Shown: positions 53,845 through 63,512, counted from the stretch's first letter. The stretch: DNA of 64,000 bases from Variovorax sp. OV700 (GCF_900099805.1 NZ_FNDR01000001.1:682001-746000); one strand, 5' to 3'. Program-made: numbers and translations. The notes: generated by a model not told the origin, from the sequence alone.

Positions 53845-54287
53845 CCTTGGAGATCGCGTCGCTCAGCAGTTTTCCGGCCTCCGGTTTTGTGCTGCGCATA
53901 GCTGGCCATGTCGATTGTGGCTTCATCGTCTCTTCGGTCGTGCCGCCGCATGTGCAAACTGGCCGGTTGCGCGCGATCGCGGTTTCCGGAAAGGAACGGT
54001 CGGGCCTGCTGCCCGAGGTGCCGACGGTCGCCGAGAGCGGTCAACCGGGCTTCGATGCCACTTTCTTCGAGACGCTGATGGCACCATCGAGTCTGCCAGC
54101 CGCGACCATCGAGAAGATCCAGCGTGACGTGCGCTTGGCGCTGCAGGCCACTGGCGTGAAGACGCGGCTCGCAGAGATGGACCTGCGCGTCGAGGCCTAC
54201 AGCACCGGGGAGGCGCAGCGGCGCAGCCAGGACGACTTCGTCAAATGGGGCGCAGTGGCCCGGCGGACCCAGCTGCAGCTGGACTGA
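53841..54287 (+). pseudogene. Bug/TctC binding-protein C-terminal fragment
   Basis: The frame starts at a GTG overlapping the LysR stop. From about residue 28 on it matches the C-terminal half of Bug proteins: PHVQTGRLRAIAVSG, PEVPTVAESGQPGF, then RLAEMDLRVEA. The leader and first domain are absent, so it cannot be exported or bind ligand. It is a 5'-truncated gene. Confidence 0.7.
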
Positions 54288-54911
54288 CGCAAGCGGCCAT
54301 ACGTAAGGCGGTTGCGATCAGCGAAAGCGGTCGCATTGGGACCCAAGTTGCACCACACACGACCATCAATATCGTTTCACAGAACGCTCACATGGAGTTC
54401 ACCCTGAATTCACCTGTGCAGCGCACACTGCTTTTCGACAGCGGTTCGGCGCTGGTAGAGGCCAGGGAGAAAAAAGCCGCTCAGGGAAACCGCCTCGATG
54501 CCGACCGCTGTCGCTTTTATTTGGCTAGTCGCTCGAAGCCGAGAGGCTATGCACGCCAGAGCTCCTTCACCGACGAAGCACCACGCTGCGCGACGGCTTA
54601 CTCGAGATATCGAGGTTGCAGTCGGCATAGTCCAGGTCAACACGGCCAGCAGTATCTACTCATGACCACAAAGCAAGAGTTGCCCGACGAGACACTGAGT
54701 GCAACTGCAATCGCCTGGCGCAGGAAGCCGCTCGAGGGCGACCTTCACGCCCGCGGGATAGCGCATGAGCTTGAGACTGAACTGCGCAGGCGTGCCGGTG
54801 CGCCATTCACCAACTACGACACCTTCTATATGCGGCCACTCGAGACAAGGACCGCGCGCCTTCGTGGATGGCGGTTCTGGCGCGGACGCTGAGGGCAGCG
54901 ACTGCAACAAA
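54288..54911. other. No supported gene
   Basis: Several frames of 60-215 codons cross this stretch on both strands, but none shows a recognisable domain, convincing start or consistent ribosome site. It is bounded by a truncated Bug gene and a frameshifted unknown gene, so it is most likely degenerate coding DNA. Confidence 0.4.
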
Positions 54912-55712
54912 ATGCCTGATGACGCTAAGAGCTGCAAGGACACAGCATGGGAGCGCCACGCCGATGAGAACGGCGGCCCCGTGGTGATCTATATCTGCAC
55001 GGCAGAAGCCTTCGACGACATCACGCAGGAAGCCAGGAAGAAGAGCTTGGCCGACCTGGAGATCGTCACCCGGGTAAAGGCAACTGCGTTGCCCGGAAAT
55101 GATCACCGCGCTTCAGAAAAGCTGACCGCCGCCAAGGCCTCGGGCGACGGCGTGAGCCTAGAGCAGAAGCAAATATTGAGGCGGCGGCCGAGGCCTTGCA
55201 GGGCTATCAGGCGGAGGTCGATGCGGTGATGAAAAGCCCTATCAATAACCCAGAGTGGAAACGAATGGCTCAGCAGCAGCTGGCGCAAATACAGCGGCGG
55301 TACGAGGAACTGAAAACCCAGATAAGCCCAACAGGAACTTGATAACGCCGCCTCCTGGGAAAAGAAGTACGCCGACGCGGTGAAGACCACCCGGGACAGC
55401 GTCGAGAAGGAGATCAGCGAACACTACGGCCGGGCTCACACATTCAAGTTGAAGATCCAGTCTTCCGTCACGAACAAGTCGACCATCACACCGTCGACGA
55501 TTGAGTGGCTTCTGTATGACCACCCCGTTGCCGCCAGCACACTGATACCCTCGTTTCTCCATGACCCAAAGAAGATGGAAGCTTCACTTCGCGATATCTC
55601 GAAAGACAATGCTTCGATCAAGGCGGGGGACAGGCACCAGGAGATCTTCCCGATTCAATGTTATTACCGCTGGTCCGATCCGACCATGGGATGCACGGTC
55701 AAGGAGAAATAG
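54912..55712 (+). pseudogene. Unknown hydrophilic, helix-rich protein split over three frames
   Basis: Three successive frames read as one continuous hydrophilic protein. The first begins MPDDAKSCKDTAWERHADE and runs to about 55160. The second has EAAAEALQGYQAEVD and MAQQQLAQIQRRYEELK, a likely coiled coil, to about 55330. The third begins AQQELDNAASWEKKY and ends at 55712 with CYYRWSDP and GCTVKEK. Codon-level continuity and the terminator directly after 55712 argue that it was once a single ~265-aa gene. I do not recognise it. Confidence 0.5.
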
Positions 55713-55720
55713 TTAAAGAG

Positions 55721-55745
55721 AGGACCTCAAGAGTCCTTTTTTTTG
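55721..55745 (+). terminator. Rho-independent terminator
   Basis: AGGAC-CTCAAGA-GTCCT is followed directly by an eight-T run, 9-33 bp after the stop at 55712. The loop ends can extend the stem (CTC with GAG) around one bulged base. It terminates the plus-strand frameshifted gene. Confidence 0.75.
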
Positions 55746-55833
55746 TCTCGATGTGCGGGTATGCATACGGAATGGCGCGGCTTTGCGATGGGGTGGAGGA
55801 CGCGTGGGAGGGGCCGTCCTTCTTATAGTGCGT

Positions 55834-56784
55834 TCAGGCCAGGCCGAGCTCCTCAGCCTCGGCTTCATAGTTCGGATATGACGCCTTCATCGTCGCGCCA
55901 TTGAGAATCATCTCGGCCACCAGGGTGCGCGACGACATCTCATAGACCTTGGTGCGCACCCATACGGACTCTGTGCGCGCGCTTTCGCTCAGAGCGATGA
56001 TCTCGCGTTCCAGCTCGTAGTCCTGGCCAACAAAGAGCGGCCCCTTGATCAGGCGGATCTCTTGCCCGGCGAACAGGCCCACCGCTGGCTTGCGGCCACC
56101 AAGCTGCGCCTCGCCGAGGGTGGCGCCGAGCAGCACGCTGATCATCTCGGTCGGGATGATCGGCCGACCCCAGGGCGAGCGCTTGCTGCCCTCGGGCGTG
56201 TACCAATCGCAGGGCTCAGTAATGACCTGGAGCTTGTCAGCGAGTGTGAATGGATAGTGGTCGCCCATGTGCTGGTCGAAGTCCATTCGGATCTTCTCGA
56301 CGGCGGCGCCACGCTGGCCCACGCGGAGGTCGCGGTTGATGACCAGGGCCTTGGGCGCGCGCAGTTTCGCGATGCGCTGGGGCAGTTCGTGCGGGTGCTG
56401 CGAAGCATCACCCACCGACGCGGTGCCGATTAGCACAGGCGTACCGTCGGCCTTCTCGGCATGCACGCGCACGAAGGTAGCGCCGGGTGCGGGCAGGTCG
56501 ACAAAGGCGCGCACCGATTCGCCGTCCACCACCATATTCTGGTAGTGGGCACTGATGCAGCCGGATTCGAACCAGACCGTACCGAACACATGGAACAGCA
56601 GCGGGTCGAACTGGCTGAAGTGCGTCGGCCCCTCGATCGGCCCGGCGCGCAAGCCCAGGGTCTCGGCCATGGCGTCGTCGTGGATGGACTTGTGGTTGTC
56701 GTACTTCTGCTCGGCCAGCATCTGGCGCGGCTGGCGCAGGGGGCCGCACAGGCTCGGGGCAGCAGAGGAGAAAGGCGAGGTCAT
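55834..56784 (-). CDS. MaoC-like/hotdog-fold hydratase-family protein (tentative)
   Basis: A 316-aa soluble protein, long enough for two hotdog domains. The N-terminal part has SIHDDAMAETLGLRAGPIEGPTHFSQFDPLL, which recalls the substrate site of MaoC/FAS1-type dehydratases. Later come HAEKADGTPV and WVRTKVYEMSSRTLVAEMILNGA, hotdog-like strands. The ATG at 56784 is supported by GGAG 6 bases upstream. It may hydrate an enoyl-CoA. The family assignment is from general pattern only. Confidence 0.7.
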   Translation of the reverse strand: MTSPFSSAAPSLCGPLRQPRQMLAEQKYDNHKSIHDDAMAETLGLRAGPIEGPTHFSQFDPLLFHVFGTVWFESGCISAHYQNMVVDGESVRAFVDLPAPGATFVRVHAEKADGTPVLIGTASVGDASQHPHELPQRIAKLRAPKALVINRDLRVGQRGAAVEKIRMDFDQHMGDHYPFTLADKLQVITEPCDWYTPEGSKRSPWGRPIIPTEMISVLLGATLGEAQLGGRKPAVGLFAGQEIRLIKGPLFVGQDYELEREIIALSESARTESVWVRTKVYEMSSRTLVAEMILNGATMKASYPNYEAEAEELGLA

Positions 56785-57183
56785 GAAAGTCTCCGTGTAT
56801 TCGGCGGGGATGCCGGTTAAATCCATGATGATGGCAAAGCCTGCCGGCCGCGCCTGTCGCCTAGGTCACTGCGTCCCTTGCCGAGGAGAGCGCACGACCG
56901 TGACGCCCAACCTCATGCGCTGAGAGCAAGTCGTTCGAGACAGGCTCAGGGTTGTCGAGTGGAAGCAGCACTCCGCCCAGAAGCACGAGTGGAAACTTCG
57001 AGCGAGCCAGTCGGGCTCGCGGGGCAAAAGCGCGCATTGGCCGATTCGAACGGGCTCGTGTCCGAAGCACACCCTCAAAGGACTGGAATCCCTTCTTTGA
57101 CATCTGAAGTTCACATCGCTTGATCGCTTCGATAGTTTCGGTCGCCAAAGCCTTGAATCGCAAGGCAAGGCGCCACACTAGGA
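56785..57183. other. Gap without a supported gene
   Basis: A 105-codon minus-strand frame (56861-57178) fills most of this 399-bp gap, but it shows no domain and its Arg-rich composition is typical of a chance frame. It may hold the promoter of the MaoC-like gene. Confidence 0.35.
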
Positions 57184-57612
57184 CTACTGCGCCTCCACGA
57201 TGGCGACGGTGATGCGCGACACGCAGATCGGCTGGCCCTGTTCATTAGTCAAATCGATCTGCCAGACGTGCGTCTTGCGTCCAATGTGAATCGGCCGAGC
57301 AGTGCCAGTGACCCAACCGTGCATCACGCCGCGCAGGTGGTTGGCATTGATGTCAAGTCCCACCGCAAGCAGGCCCTCGCCACAGCAAAGCTGTGCCGCG
57401 ACAGAGCCCAGCGTTTCGGCCAGCATCACGGAGACGCCGCCATGCAGCAGGCCAAATGGCTGCCGAGTTCGAGCGTCTACTGGCACACGTCCCCGGATGA
57501 AATCGTCTCCGATCTCGAGGAACTCGATGCCGAGATGGCTGGCCGCCGTGTTCTTGTTGCCGGCGGAGATTTCTTCGACGGACATGGATTTTTTCCAGAT
57601 GCGCATGGCCAT
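57184..57612 (-). CDS. PaaI/hotdog-family acyl-CoA thioesterase
   Basis: A 142-aa single-domain hotdog thioesterase of the MenI/EntH/PaaI group. The signature FGLLHGGVSVMLAETLGSVAA contains the catalytic Glu and backbone, followed by GLDINANHLRGV. It hydrolyses acyl-CoA thioesters. The start could be Met1 (57612) or Met3 (57606). Confidence 0.88.
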   Translation of the reverse strand: MAMRIWKKSMSVEEISAGNKNTAASHLGIEFLEIGDDFIRGRVPVDARTRQPFGLLHGGVSVMLAETLGSVAAQLCCGEGLLAVGLDINANHLRGVMHGWVTGTARPIHIGRKTHVWQIDLTNEQGQPICVSRITVAIVEAQ

Positions 57613-58679
57613 TGCTCTCCCAGTGACCGAAACATGAAAATGCGTTTACCCAACCAGCGGCCATCGCACGGTGAAGCAGTCGTCGGCGTATGCCTACAAC
57701 GGGCCGAAGGTGCTGTCGAGTACCAGCCACCTCCGAACTACACCGTTCGCATTCATGTCGCCATCTATGAAGACTTCGATCCCAGTCACCTAACCGCGAC
57801 GAATCGGAAGCCAAATACATACACATACGCCCTGCGCAAATTCGCGGCCTCGCCGCGCGCAACTGCATTGCTATTTTTCGCGCGATCCTCGAGTGCGGCC
57901 GCGCGGTTTGGCCACTGCCCGCAACTTCATAAAAGTACTCCACATGGATAAGTATTAAAGGATGCTTCTCAAGTTGGTTGACCTGGGACAAACCCCATAT
58001 TTGTCGGCTCTTTGCGCGCTAGCCCAGGCGCACGCACTTCGACGAGCGGGGTGTATCTACAGCAACGCTTCGCCCACGAACGGGAAGAGCAACCAATTCT
58101 TGATCCAGATGAACCAACTGGTCTCCGGCTCTGGTGACGCTGTTTGCCGAACGCCAGCGTCTGGTCGGCAAACCCGAATCGGATGCGCTGGAGAAGCATT
58201 ATTCCTGCGCGGCCGGCAACTGAGACATAAACCAAGGCTTACCTTTCCCGTCACTCTGCGTCAGGCACGTCGACCACCGGGGCGAGATCTCGGGGCACGC
58301 GCGTCGGGCGCGGATGTCCGTATGACTCGCGAAAGCCCTGGCTCGAAAACTGCTGCATCGTAAGGGCCGCAATGAATTCACGGCGCTGACATCGCAGGGT
58401 GGGCTTAGCAAACATCCAAATAAAAAGCCGCTCGGAGCAAGGGGCAAGCGGGTCGACTGGCCTTTCCAAGCCGCCCTACTTGTACCAGTGGTCCTGCCTG
58501 TACTTCGACGCCTCGGGAACTGACGTTGAACCACTTCTCGGTTCTATTTGTGATGTCAATCACCATCAGGCTGTTGTTGTCGTCCATCCAATCAGGCGTT
58601 GCCGTATGCAGTATTGCAAAATTGGCATTCAAGTGCGCTCGTAAGGCACGCTGAGGAAATCAAGAATACTGGAGAAGCA
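57613..58679. other. About 1.07 kb without a supported gene
   Basis: Only short frames are present and none has a recognisable domain. A minus-strand 75-codon frame at 58405-58632 (MNANFAILHTATPDWMDDNN) has reasonable composition but no Shine-Dalgarno or relatives that I know. No tRNA or integrase was seen. It separates the catabolic chromosome from the lipoprotein-protease set. Confidence 0.4.
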
Positions 58680-59843
58680 ATGAAATTGTCGTTCGCGTGC
58701 GCGGGAGGGACGTGCGCGAGCACGAATTTGGCGAGGCCACCGCGAGCCGTTCTGGTTGGCTTGCTCGTGTCTGCCTGCTCGATCTTCACAGCTTGCACTA
58801 CCACCCTAGGTCCTCCGACCGTGGTTACGTCCGCTGGCGCCGTAAATGCGACAAGTGGATCTGCAGGCTTGGCGGGAAAGTTCTATACAGCCGAGCAGGC
58901 AGCTCTCGCCGATCCAGATAACACCAGCAGCGGAGCCGCAATGTTGGCGCGAGGTTTTCCCCTGATCAGGGCAAGCTGCAACGACTACTTCGACTCGGCG
59001 GGAAAGACGCAGCGGTGGATCATCGTCGCGCGGGACACCGTTGGCGCCGTTGGAACATTGGCCACTGCGGTGCTCGCCCTCCACAACGCAAGTCAGATGG
59101 CAGTCTCAAACACTGCGATCGTTACGGGCGCGGCGTTCACCGGCTTGGATCTATACACAAAGAATTTCCTCTTCGCGGCTGAGAACGTGGACAGTGTTCG
59201 GACTCTTGTTTTGAACGCACTGAGTGTTCATGAAGAAGCCGTGGGCCAGTTGGGCAGCATGGCCTATGGGCCATCCCTGAATGCCTTGCTGGACAACCAG
59301 AACATTTGCGCACCGATGCACATTGCTGCATTGGCGAGAGAGGCCATCCAACGCGGGGTCGTGGTCGCTAGGACAGATTTGACCCAAGGCGTCGCGCTAG
59401 TTACGCAGCGGACTGACGACCAAGTCCAGAGTGATCTAGGTGCGCTTTTGAATCCCCCCGGTATCGTGTCTAGCGAACAGTCGGGAGCGTTGTGGTGGCT
59501 GTTGAAAGAGGCAAGCAGCCCTGCAGAGAGGGTACAGAACATTGCTCCGCGGTTGGCTGGCCTGCCTGCGAGTACGGATCCTTTTGACCGTACCAATCCG
59601 GCAGCGCCAGTTCTAAAGGCGGCTTGGTCACAGCAGCAAGCCGTTTCGCGGCTGCTTGACGGATTCAGCGCCCCTACCAAGGAGGGATTCAGATCGACCA
59701 TCGCGGGGATTCGCGTCTTCGTGGCAGCACCTGCTCCCGCCGTTCTGCCTGGACAACCAGGCCCAGTGCCACCGGATTTTCGGCTGAGTCGCATTCGCGG
59801 CGCATCGTCTACTGGGCGCGTCAGCGTCGGAATTGGAAAGTAG
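58680..59843 (+). CDS. Lipoprotein of unknown function
   Basis: A 387-aa protein with a lipoprotein signal: basic N-terminus, hydrophobic AVLVGLLVSACSIF and a TAC lipobox, then TTTLGPPT. GGAG lies 4 bases upstream of ATG 58680. Only one further hydrophobic stretch (TVGAVGTLATAVLALHNA) is visible. The C-terminus is Pro/Ala-rich (APAPAVLPGQPGPVPPDF). It lies 18 bp before the protease gene and is likely co-transcribed, perhaps as its membrane-anchored partner. No family recognised. Confidence 0.85.
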   Translation: MKLSFACAGGTCASTNLARPPRAVLVGLLVSACSIFTACTTTLGPPTVVTSAGAVNATSGSAGLAGKFYTAEQAALADPDNTSSGAAMLARGFPLIRASCNDYFDSAGKTQRWIIVARDTVGAVGTLATAVLALHNASQMAVSNTAIVTGAAFTGLDLYTKNFLFAAENVDSVRTLVLNALSVHEEAVGQLGSMAYGPSLNALLDNQNICAPMHIAALAREAIQRGVVVARTDLTQGVALVTQRTDDQVQSDLGALLNPPGIVSSEQSGALWWLLKEASSPAERVQNIAPRLAGLPASTDPFDRTNPAAPVLKAAWSQQQAVSRLLDGFSAPTKEGFRSTIAGIRVFVAAPAPAVLPGQPGPVPPDFRLSRIRGASSTGRVSVGIGK

Positions 59844-59861
59844 CAGCACTTCGGGAGAGTA

Positions 59862-61349
59862 ATGATGCGCGCTTCGAGATTCTTGGCTTGTTTTCTTTTT
59901 GGACTTTGCATACTCCTGTCCCCTGCAATTTCCAGTGCTGCAACCCATCGGCTGGTGGTAGCAGCAAATCCTGACCTTCGCGTCGCCAACGCTGAAGTAG
60001 ACAAGATCATCGATGAGATGAACAAGACTATGGCCACCTCGGCGTATCCCTGGGACGAGGCATGCATTGCGGTTCGGTTTGAGCGGAGGGGAAACGTGAT
60101 CCAAGATTCGAATCTGCTGGATGCGGGAACGCATGCGGAACTCTTTGAAAACCTCAGAACATTTGCCCCTTCCGCTCAAGTGTTTGTTGTGAGTGGCATC
60201 AATTGTTCGGGAGTCCTGGCGGCCGGCTGTGGCCCCATCGGCAAGGAGCCAATGATCGTTGGGCAGTACCCGGACCTGAATGCCCAACTCTGGCTTCATG
60301 AACGGGGGCACAACATGGGGCTGAAGCACTCGGGGGAGAGTCCTTCGCTATCGAAGTCTGTCGACCCTGCAATTGGACGGCGGTTCATGTTCTGGATGCT
60401 TGGTATCGGGCATGTAGGCAAAACTGCGGAGGAATGCAAAGCGTTCCAGGCTACGAAGTTGTCCTCGGTAGTTCAGGATCTGCCGAGTCCAGCGGTTCCC
60501 GCAAGCTTGGCGGATATCGCCATCAGTCGTTCGTCTTCCCACTTTTTCCAGGCAAGCACCGCAATGGCGGCACCCGTGAAATTTTTGGGCGCAGATACGG
60601 TCATCGCCCAAGCTTCGCCCCCCGCAGAGGCTCAAACTGCAGCATCCTTTGATGCCGAGCTGACCAGGGCCGCCGCCCAGGCAAACTTGACTTTGCCGGC
60701 CTTCCAGATCATTGGGGCGCCGTGGGTCGACGGTGCGCCCGTAGACGCAATCAAGAACCTCTCCGAGCGCGACCTTGACTCCGTCCGAGGCCTACTCAAG
60801 GGATCGCCGAATAGATTCTGGTCTCAGGCCCTTGGTGTCCTTGGCATCGCCGGTTCAGCGGCCGACGTCGAATTGATCAAGTCAGCTCTTGAGTTTCCAA
60901 TGCCAGCTGTGGGCCCTGCCGCGGACCTGGAGACAGTCCGGGCTGTGCGCAATCTCACCAGCATAAAGCTGGCCGCGCCGCTCGCACTTGGCGTCCTCGC
61001 AAATCGCACGAAGTCCAGCCAAGCAGTGGACATTCTCAAAGAGACCTCCAATCTTGACCGATCCATGACGCTCATGGGAAGAGGAGCCGGTACGAGCTTG
61101 AGCAAGACTGCTCTCAGTGCCCTGGCCGTAGCCGACACGCCAGCGTCGAAAAGTTTCGTCAATACAGTGATCAATCTCCAGCAGGGTGGGCAGTTGCCTG
61201 AGCCGATTACCAAGTCCAATCTGGGTGCGGCTCGCGCTGCGCCAATCAGCATCCCCGAAGCATCGATCCTCAATAAGAGCGCCTTGGACGTGCAGCAACA
61301 AGGAATCGATGCTTACATCAAGCGCGGTGCGCTCTCCGAAACTCGTTGA
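59862..61349 (+). CDS. Secreted metzincin-like zinc metalloprotease
   Basis: A 495-aa protein with a Sec signal (FLACFLFGLCILLSPAISSAA) and a perfect extended zinc motif HERGHNMGLKH: H146, E147, H150, G153 and H156, the HExxHxxGxxH of metzincins. No Met-turn was located with certainty. The C-terminal half is helical with repeated 'LGVLGIAGSAADVELIKSAL'-like units resembling HEAT repeats. The AT content is higher than in the neighbouring catabolic genes. It probably acts in the periplasm or outside, together with the preceding lipoprotein. Substrate unknown. Confidence 0.82.
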   Translation: MMRASRFLACFLFGLCILLSPAISSAATHRLVVAANPDLRVANAEVDKIIDEMNKTMATSAYPWDEACIAVRFERRGNVIQDSNLLDAGTHAELFENLRTFAPSAQVFVVSGINCSGVLAAGCGPIGKEPMIVGQYPDLNAQLWLHERGHNMGLKHSGESPSLSKSVDPAIGRRFMFWMLGIGHVGKTAEECKAFQATKLSSVVQDLPSPAVPASLADIAISRSSSHFFQASTAMAAPVKFLGADTVIAQASPPAEAQTAASFDAELTRAAAQANLTLPAFQIIGAPWVDGAPVDAIKNLSERDLDSVRGLLKGSPNRFWSQALGVLGIAGSAADVELIKSALEFPMPAVGPAADLETVRAVRNLTSIKLAAPLALGVLANRTKSSQAVDILKETSNLDRSMTLMGRGAGTSLSKTALSALAVADTPASKSFVNTVINLQQGGQLPEPITKSNLGAARAAPISIPEASILNKSALDVQQQGIDAYIKRGALSETR

Positions 61350-61425
61350 TCGCTGGCCGAAAGACGTGAAAGCTGGTGGGCCAGCTACAAACCTCGTAAG
61401 GGCGCCACTGGCAAGATTCCCCGCC

Positions 61426-61914
61426 ATGAAACCTGATCCGCCCATACACAGTTCTGTTGACATGGCTGCCGATTACTTTCACGTCTCCGACATGATTCAT
61501 GCGCCTGGGGGCATCCATGCAGCAGGTCGTTATGGAGGGACAGTATTTTCGGCTTCGGCCGAGGAAATCGCCGAGGATCCACATGGCGAGCATCTTCGGG
61601 AACGGGTGCGGGCCGAAAAATTCGTAAATAAGCCCTCCCGCTTCAAATCCAGTTTCGTTCTTGAATCGCTTAAAGAGGCTCTATCGTTTCGGGAGGCCGC
61701 CGGGCGCAGAGGTGCCATCTATCGGGTGCGTTTTGTGAATCCAGACGCCGCAGCCCACAAGGTTTGCTACAGCGCGAAGACGCCCTACGAATCTTCTCCC
61801 ATTCATCCAGAGATTGTCGCCACCCAGTTCTGGGCCAACCCGCCCATCTATAGCAATGAAATATTCGCCGAAAGCGAACTAGAAATCATAGAGCTGTGCG
61901 CTCCACCTCTTTGA
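61426..61914 (+). CDS. DUF2441-like protein
   Basis: A 162-aa soluble protein. YFHVSDMIHAPGGIHAAGRYGG at the N-terminus and VRAEKFVNKPSRFKSSFV with REAAGRRGAIYRVRF further on resemble DUF2441 proteins, which turn up near mobile elements and in NAD/nucleic-acid-linked contexts. The assignment is from memory. The start at 61426 avoids a 160-bp overlap with the protease gene that the longest frame would cause. Confidence 0.7.
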   Translation: MKPDPPIHSSVDMAADYFHVSDMIHAPGGIHAAGRYGGTVFSASAEEIAEDPHGEHLRERVRAEKFVNKPSRFKSSFVLESLKEALSFREAAGRRGAIYRVRFVNPDAAAHKVCYSAKTPYESSPIHPEIVATQFWANPPIYSNEIFAESELEIIELCAPPL

Positions 61915-62306
61915 TCGTGCACGCCGTACGTGCAGCGAACAAGCCGCCAAGGCTGTTGCCCCACACCCCGCACCACGCACCGGCATACACCCAGAGACTC
62001 GGCGTGATCCAGGAAAGCGCTGAAGAGCGGCAGTGTTTGGTTGTCGAGATGCATTCCGCCTCGAAGACGAGTCAGGCCCTGCCCGGGCCCTTCGGCAAGA
62101 ATCGCGAGCAGGCCGCGAGCCGCGAGTGCCCGTCCAATGTCAAGGCACACGCTCCCCCAGTCCCTCAACCCCCTACAACGATCACTGCAGCCCGTTACAG
62201 CCGTTGCAGCCACACTTTCGGGATAGACGATCCAACCATGAAGACCTCCGTATGTCGTCGATAGTTGCACCGTCAACTCTCAAGCTCACTACCGTCACGT
62301 CCGCGC
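61915..62306. other. Gap without a supported gene
   Basis: A minus-strand frame (61848-62276) covers the gap but shows no domain I recognise and would overlap the DUF2441-like gene. It may mark the boundary of the element to the right. No direct repeats that could be att sites were found by eye. Confidence 0.35.
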
Positions 62307-63317
62307 ATGCAAAAAAGCAATATCCGGCTCCCCTCTGAGGACTTCATCGATCTTTGGGACTTCACCCGACTCATTGCCAAAGCCATTTGTCCGAGCCTTC
62401 GAGAAATCGAGGATCATTCTTGGCTCCAACAAAAACTAGTAAGGCTGCCCGGATCAGCTTTCGACACCCAATTCGAGATGACGGTAGAAGAAAGGGACTC
62501 TCTTGTGCGCCTTGTACCGGGCCTGCCAGCTCGCGCCGGCATGTCGAAGGGAGATCGAGACGTGTTCATGGAAACCTATGTAAAGCATCCTGACAGCTTT
62601 CCCTGGGTTCCTAAACTCGTGACCGACGAAGAAGTCACAGCCAACGGCTTCAAGATTCTCCAGATCCAGGAAAAACACCTTCTCGCGCTCCAACGGAAGA
62701 TCGCCTCAGGCGAGATCATCGCTCTCGACGAGAACCACATCACCGAGACTCGGATCGGAAAGAACATCTTCGTTCGTCGAGAAGATGCCATACGCTACCT
62801 TGAGCAGCAGCACCTGCAAGTCAGTGAAGATCAGTCCGTTCAAACGGTGCCACATAGCCCAAAGCGCGCGACCAACTCGAAGAGAAATTCGGCACCCGAA
62901 CCGATTCCGCGCATGGCCGAGCCGAACAAAATTGTCGCAGGCGATGCAAACCTTGCACAAACAATCGAACTCAAAGCGACGCCAACCACAGGGCGCGTCG
63001 CCGAAACATTCGTGAAGCCTAAAGCAGCGGATCGTCGGACCTCGGCGCACATTCCTGCAGGTATCAAATCGGCAGAGGACAATGAGCCTCTGGACACGCA
63101 CTCAGCTAAGGCACCCTTGGTGATCTTGCGCCGCAAGCAGGTCGAAACGCGCACAGGCCTCTCTCGTTCTACGATCTACGACAAACTGGACCCAAACTCC
63201 CCTCGCCATGACCCCAGTTTTCCCAAACAGATCAAACTATCTTCAAGTTCAAGCGGATGGCTGGAGTCGGAGATCGACGATTGGCTCACCGGACGAATGA
63301 ATGCGCGCCGAAGCTAG
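62307..63317 (+). CDS. Long regulator with C-terminal AlpA-like DNA-binding domain
   Basis: A 336-aa protein. The last ~60 residues (LRRKQVETRTGLSRSTIYDKL, then DPSFPKQIKLS and GWLESEIDDWLTGRM) are a textbook AlpA/excisionase-like winged helix of phages and integrative elements. AlpA proteins are normally only 60-90 aa. Here ~270 extra residues precede it. The first ~170 are a folded-looking domain and the middle a low-complexity linker rich in Ser, Thr and Lys. The stop's last base starts the 8-bp tandem array. It probably regulates the element. Confidence 0.78.
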   Translation: MQKSNIRLPSEDFIDLWDFTRLIAKAICPSLREIEDHSWLQQKLVRLPGSAFDTQFEMTVEERDSLVRLVPGLPARAGMSKGDRDVFMETYVKHPDSFPWVPKLVTDEEVTANGFKILQIQEKHLLALQRKIASGEIIALDENHITETRIGKNIFVRREDAIRYLEQQHLQVSEDQSVQTVPHSPKRATNSKRNSAPEPIPRMAEPNKIVAGDANLAQTIELKATPTTGRVAETFVKPKAADRRTSAHIPAGIKSAEDNEPLDTHSAKAPLVILRRKQVETRTGLSRSTIYDKLDPNSPRHDPSFPKQIKLSSSSSGWLESEIDDWLTGRMNARRS

Positions 63318-63444
63318 TGCAGTTGTGCAGTTGTGCAGTTGTGCAGTTGTGCAGTTGTGCAGTTGTGCAGTTGTGCAGTTGTGCAGTTGTGCAGTTGTGC
63401 AGTTGTGCAGTTGTGCAGTTGTGCAGTTGTGCAGTTGTGCAGTT
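63317..63444 (+). repeat. Tandem array, 16 perfect copies of an 8-bp unit
   Basis: GTGCAGTT is repeated 16 times without a mismatch over 128 bp, starting at the last base of the AlpA-like gene's TAG. It lies 68 bp upstream of the RepA-like ATPase start. Eight-bp units are not a multiple of three, so every frame reads through as a Cys/Val/Gln-Leu repeat; these frames are not genes. Perfect identity implies recent slippage expansion. It could act as iterons, a regulator-binding array or a phase-variable spacer. Confidence 0.97.
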
Positions 63445-63512
63445 CGAGTCTTAGTGCCCGGAATCCAGGCAAACTCGGTCGACATATCAGATAAACCGCG
63501 ATAGCCAGAAAA

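Noticed and set aside
61848..62276. Minus-strand 142-codon frame as a gene
   Set aside because: It overlaps the DUF2441-like gene, lacks a ribosome site and shows no recognisable domain.
63317..63444. CRISPR array
   Set aside because: Units are 8 bp, contiguous and without spacers, and no cas gene is present.
63440..63475. tRNA-like 3' end (GTTCGAGTC) as an attachment site
   Set aside because: No acceptor or anticodon arm can be paired around it; it is a chance T-loop-like string after the array.
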